Of a stretch of 9,418 nt of DNA, positions 6,743-9,418 are shown one piece after another. Under the pieces are notes generated by a model, which did not search any database, was not told the DNA's origin, and saw only the letters and a program-made list of their open reading frames with translations. Within the stretch, counting starts at the first letter, position 1, and every line of letters starts with the position of its first letter. Made by a program: the position numbers and the translations under genes. This DNA is from Lentisphaeria bacterium (GTDB lineage: Bacteria > Verrucomicrobiota > Lentisphaeria > JABSQK01 > UBA12247). Where the stretch lies: the NCBI GenBank assembly GCA_003477185.1, contig DMTJ01000331.1, forward strand, positions 1-9,418. Reading direction: 5' to 3'.

Positions 6743-8724
6743 AAACAACCCGCCTCATTATCGCTCTTGCCGCACTTGTTCTGACAAGCTTCGGCGAGCC
6801 GCTGGATCCGTCTGCTCTCGGTCAGATTGCCATTCAACATACGGGCCGGATCAAGCCGCTGCAAACCTTTGCCCAAGCGACTCTGTTGCAGCTCAACGCC
6901 AGAAGCTCGCATCGGCTCGTTGCCGAAGACGGCGGTGGCGACGGTAAGCTGGATGCCACGGAATGGCTTGCTCAGGTCCTGTTCGAGCCGGAGCGGACGT
7001 TCTCGTACAAGACATTTCGCATTAATAACCCGCTCACAGCCGATGCATTGGGCATTGAGCGTGAAGAAAAGTTTCGCTACAGCTTTGCTGAGCTGCGAGA
7101 TGTGTTCGAGACGTTGGAGAGCCTGGCTCAGAAGGCGTCACGGCTTGAGTCTGACGAGCGTGACCCCGTAGATACCGAACTGATCCGTGTGTATAATAAT
7201 GTCCGAACTTATCTGCATCTCACGGACGCGCTGTCATTTCTGGCACCAAGTCCAAGATTCTCGGTGCCAGCGCCGGAGATTGCTGCTGAACTGGGACTGG
7301 CTCCCGGGCGTAGCGAATACTCGTTCTACGAAGTACTCGCCACTGGCCCCAAGCTGGCGAGTGGCCTGCGCAGCGTAGATCTGGCGGCCCCGGCCACCTG
7401 GAGTGAGGAAGAGGCGTCGCTGTTTGCCCTGGCACGCAGCCTTCACGAGGCAAACCGGATGCTGAGTACGACTGCTGGGATCTTGCACATCATTCCTGTC
7501 CCGGGTGAACCGTGGCGCCCACCGCACGCGGAGTTTTTTGCCGGCGAAGAGAGGCCTGTACTTACCGGGCTCGCCTTGATTCGCGAGGCCTACCTACGGC
7601 GAGATCAGGCTGCATTCGACAGCGGCGTCGCGTCGCTGAATGCGGTTCTGAGCAGTCAGCTTCCGCCAGACGACGAGCAAGCACGCTATCTCCAGTCCGT
7701 ACCTGTTGAGCAGATCTATAACCAACTGGATCCATTCTACTCGGCCAAGTTTCTCTATCTGTTCTCGTTGCTTGCTTTGGCGACTGGGGCGCTTTTTCTG
7801 CGTCGACCCTGCTACTGGCTCAGTGCGCTTTTACTGGTGACTGGCGGCGTGCTGCAGATCGTCGGAATCGGAATGCGCATGTACATCACCAGCCGGCCGC
7901 CGATCACCAATCTCTACGAGACCTTCATTTTTGTTGGGGCGATCGGTTTTCTGATGGGGCTGCTGCTGGAGCTGATTCAGCGCAAAGGGATGGGGCTGCT
8001 GGTGGGCGGCATCTCTGCTCTCATCATGCTGGCAGTGAGCGGGAAGTTTGGGCAGGATGGCGACACGATGGAGGTTCTGCAAGCGGTCCTCGACTCCAAC
8101 TTTTGGCTGGCGACCCATGTGGTGACGATCAACCTTGGCTATGCTGGCTGTTGTGTTGCCGGGGTGATTGGCCACATTTACCTCGTGCAGCGATTGCGCT
8201 ATGCTCTGCGCCGAAACGCCTCGCGGCCGCAACCTACCGATGACGAACGCAAGGGGCTGACGGAAACCTACGCGATGGTTTTTGGAGTTTTGGCATTTGG
8301 CTTGATTTTTACTTTTGTGGGGACGGTCCTTGGCGGAATCTGGGCAGATCAATCTTGGGGGCGATTCTGGGGATGGGACCCGAAGGAGAATGGTGCCCTG
8401 CTGATCGTGCTGTGGTGTGCTGCGCTCATTCACGCCAGACGGGGCAAGATGATTGGGCAAGTGGGAATGGCAGCTGGCGCGGTGCTGGGTATCGTGGTTG
8501 TGATGATGGCGTGGTTCGGAATCAACCTTCTTGGTGTCGGTCTGCACTCCTACGGGTTCACTTCCGGGGTGGCGCGAAACCTGGTTGCCTACTGCGCTAT
8601 TGAGGCACTTTTCCTGCTTGCGGTTGTGCCGTTGGTCTGGCATCTTGAGTGGCGAGCTGCTCGATGGATCAAGTCTCAGGCCGACGCAGCGGACACCAAG
8701 CGCACAGCGAAGGCACAAGCATGA
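6739..8724 (+). CDS. ccsA: CcsA cytochrome c biogenesis protein with large periplasmic N-terminal domain
   Basis: A 661-residue System II haem lyase subunit. Residues 1-19 form a signal or first membrane segment. Residues about 20-333 are a soluble, presumably periplasmic domain that opens with IAIQHTGRIKPLQTFAQ (30-46). The membrane part (about 335-640, roughly eight or nine segments) is the CcsA domain. It includes the tryptophan-rich WWD signature WADQSWGRFWGWDPKE (535-550), periplasmic histidine H460 (THVVTINLGYAG), transmembrane histidine H565 (ALIHARR), and second periplasmic histidine H603 (GVGLHSYG). These are the haem ligands expected from CcsBA studies. Many CcsA proteins lack the long soluble head. 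An EF-hand-like loop, D64 to E75 (D-x3-D-G-x-L-D-x2-E), lies in it. GGAAG 8 nt before the ATG, and the ATGA overlap with resB, support this start. The stop overlaps the next gene's start in the same way. Confidence 0.93.
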   Translation: MKTTRLIIALAALVLTSFGEPLDPSALGQIAIQHTGRIKPLQTFAQATLLQLNARSSHRLVAEDGGGDGKLDATEWLAQVLFEPERTFSYKTFRINNPLTADALGIEREEKFRYSFAELRDVFETLESLAQKASRLESDERDPVDTELIRVYNNVRTYLHLTDALSFLAPSPRFSVPAPEIAAELGLAPGRSEYSFYEVLATGPKLASGLRSVDLAAPATWSEEEASLFALARSLHEANRMLSTTAGILHIIPVPGEPWRPPHAEFFAGEERPVLTGLALIREAYLRRDQAAFDSGVASLNAVLSSQLPPDDEQARYLQSVPVEQIYNQLDPFYSAKFLYLFSLLALATGALFLRRPCYWLSALLLVTGGVLQIVGIGMRMYITSRPPITNLYETFIFVGAIGFLMGLLLELIQRKGMGLLVGGISALIMLAVSGKFGQDGDTMEVLQAVLDSNFWLATHVVTINLGYAGCCVAGVIGHIYLVQRLRYALRRNASRPQPTDDERKGLTETYAMVFGVLAFGLIFTFVGTVLGGIWADQSWGRFWGWDPKENGALLIVLWCAALIHARRGKMIGQVGMAAGAVLGIVVVMMAWFGINLLGVGLHSYGFTSGVARNLVAYCAIEALFLLAVVPLVWHLEWRAARWIKSQADAADTKRTAKAQA

Positions 8725-9418
8725 TGAGCGAAGACATTGCCGATATTTTGCGACGCTGGCCGAACCGGCCTGGCGAGCACGTGCGAAAGATTGTGGATGA
8801 TATCGGCACTGAGAAGGTTCAGGTTCGCATTACGCAGGGGGCCTTCCAAGGATTGCTGCAAATGGAGCTCGAGGGGAGGCCGGATGGCTTGCGCCCCTAC
8901 GGCTTCAAGTACTACTTGGACTACTATCGCCAGAGCCTGAGTCGGCACATCGAAAAGCACGGCTCGGAGCGTGGCTTCGCCTTGGATGAAAAGGGCTGCA
9001 AGCGCCTTTTTGAAGAAAGTCGCCGAATTTACGAGCGCTACGTCTTTCTGATTCAGATTCGGGAGTTTGGCCGAGTGGTCGATGATACCGAGCGTAACAT
9101 GGGCCTGTTTCAGTTTGTGCATCAATATGCCAGCCGGGAGGAAGATCGTCTGGCCCTGCAGAAGTGGTGGCCATACGTGTTGCGGATGAATGCGGAGGCC
9201 AAGCTGGTGCCATTGATCGAGGAAAAACGATTCGAGCCTGCTGCTGCAGTCGTGCGCCAGGCGATTCGTCGAATCGAAGGTCTTGACAGTATTGACGCCG
9301 AGGAGTTTCGGCGCGAGCGTCGTCGCTCCTTGCGTTATCTGGGAGATATGGCTCGCAAACTGCGTACCCACGTTCCCGCCGAGCCATGCGAGCGTTTGCA
9401 GCAGGAGTTGCTGGAAGC
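8721..9418 (+). CDS. UVR-motif-type protein, partial (runs off the right edge)
   Basis: The frame is open from ATG 8721 to the window end: 232 complete codons, no stop. AAGG (8710-8713) lies 7 nt upstream, and the start overlaps the ccsA stop; a second ATG at 8724 is possible. No signal peptide or membrane segment is seen, so it should be cytoplasmic. Landmarks are GLLQMELEGRPDGLRPYGF (44-62), the aromatic YYLDYYRQSL (64-73), and a helix-rich, charged second half with repeated FxxVxxxTERN-like (117-126) and RFEPAAAVVRQAIRRIE (170-186) segments. The first block resembles, from memory, a PVC-group family annotated as UvrB/UvrC-motif containing. The last visible residues (ERLQQELLE) fit the start of a UVR motif (LxxxLxxAVxxEDYExAAxLRD), most of which would be outside the window. 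UVR motifs also occur in non-repair proteins such as McsA and ClpC. Its job in a cytochrome c assembly operon is unknown. Confidence 0.75.
   Translation, partial: MMSEDIADILRRWPNRPGEHVRKIVDDIGTEKVQVRITQGAFQGLLQMELEGRPDGLRPYGFKYYLDYYRQSLSRHIEKHGSERGFALDEKGCKRLFEESRRIYERYVFLIQIREFGRVVDDTERNMGLFQFVHQYASREEDRLALQKWWPYVLRMNAEAKLVPLIEEKRFEPAAAVVRQAIRRIEGLDSIDAEEFRRERRRSLRYLGDMARKLRTHVPAEPCERLQQELLE

Noticed and set aside
5999..6748. 249-codon minus-strand ORF opposite resB
   Set aside because: It is the antisense shadow of a well-supported ResB periplasmic domain.
7831..8718. 295-codon minus-strand ORF opposite ccsA
   Set aside because: It lies wholly antisense to the conserved membrane part of CcsA, including the WWD motif, and its translation shows no recognisable domain.
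8676..9371. 231-codon minus-strand ORF opposite the last gene
   Set aside because: The + strand frame has a coupled start with a ribosome site and fits the operon; the antisense frame overlaps the ccsA end and has no supporting context.
1..9418. tRNA, rRNA, CRISPR array, insertion sequence, attachment site
   Set aside because: No cloverleaf-like segment, regularly spaced repeats, transposase-like protein or flanking direct repeats were noticed on either strand by eye.

Overview
The window looks like a chromosomal piece of a moderately GC-rich, Gram-negative-type bacterium with a periplasm, lipoproteins and c-type cytochromes made by the Ccs (System II) pathway. The right half carries a lipoprotein with a duplicated W-x-x-P-x-G-W domain, a ResB protein, a CcsA protein with a large periplasmic head, and a protein of a type that I remember as UVR-motif containing. 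From memory, this combination fits the Planctomycetota-Verrucomicrobiota (PVC) group best, with Verrucomicrobiota as the leading guess. This is an inference from gene content; the window has no rRNA or other marker gene.

Left part (1-2454): a perfect hairpin-plus-T-tract terminator at 67-90 probably ends a + strand gene lying outside the window. A doubtful 54-codon minus-strand ORF with two hydrophobic stretches follows. Next come two translationally coupled genes for a nucleotide-activated amino sugar: a PLP-dependent DegT/DnrJ/EryC1-type sugar aminotransferase (419-1534), and a bifunctional protein (1531-2454) that joins a left-handed beta-helix N-acetyltransferase to a cupin 3,4-ketoisomerase, as in FdtD/WxcM. 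Together they would turn dTDP-4-keto-6-deoxyglucose into dTDP-3-acetamido-3,6-dideoxyhexose (Fuc3NAc or Qui3NAc) for a surface glycan. The RmlA and RmlB steps are not in the window.

Middle (2451-4310, minus strand): a 619-residue polytopic membrane protein of the DUF2079 type (GT-C-like architecture) is convergent to the sugar genes. The two stop codons interlock in one CTAG palindrome. A divergent intergenic region (4311-4543) separates it from the next operon.

Right part (4544 to the end, + strand): lipoprotein, ResB, CcsA and UVR-like protein are packed with a 9-nt gap and then two ATGA stop/start overlaps, so they are almost certainly one operon. ResB and CcsA carry the expected haem-ligand histidines and the WWD signature, and would move haem across the membrane and attach it to apocytochromes c. 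The flanking lipoprotein and UVR-like protein are uncharacterised and are the most interesting part of the window. The last gene runs off the right edge.
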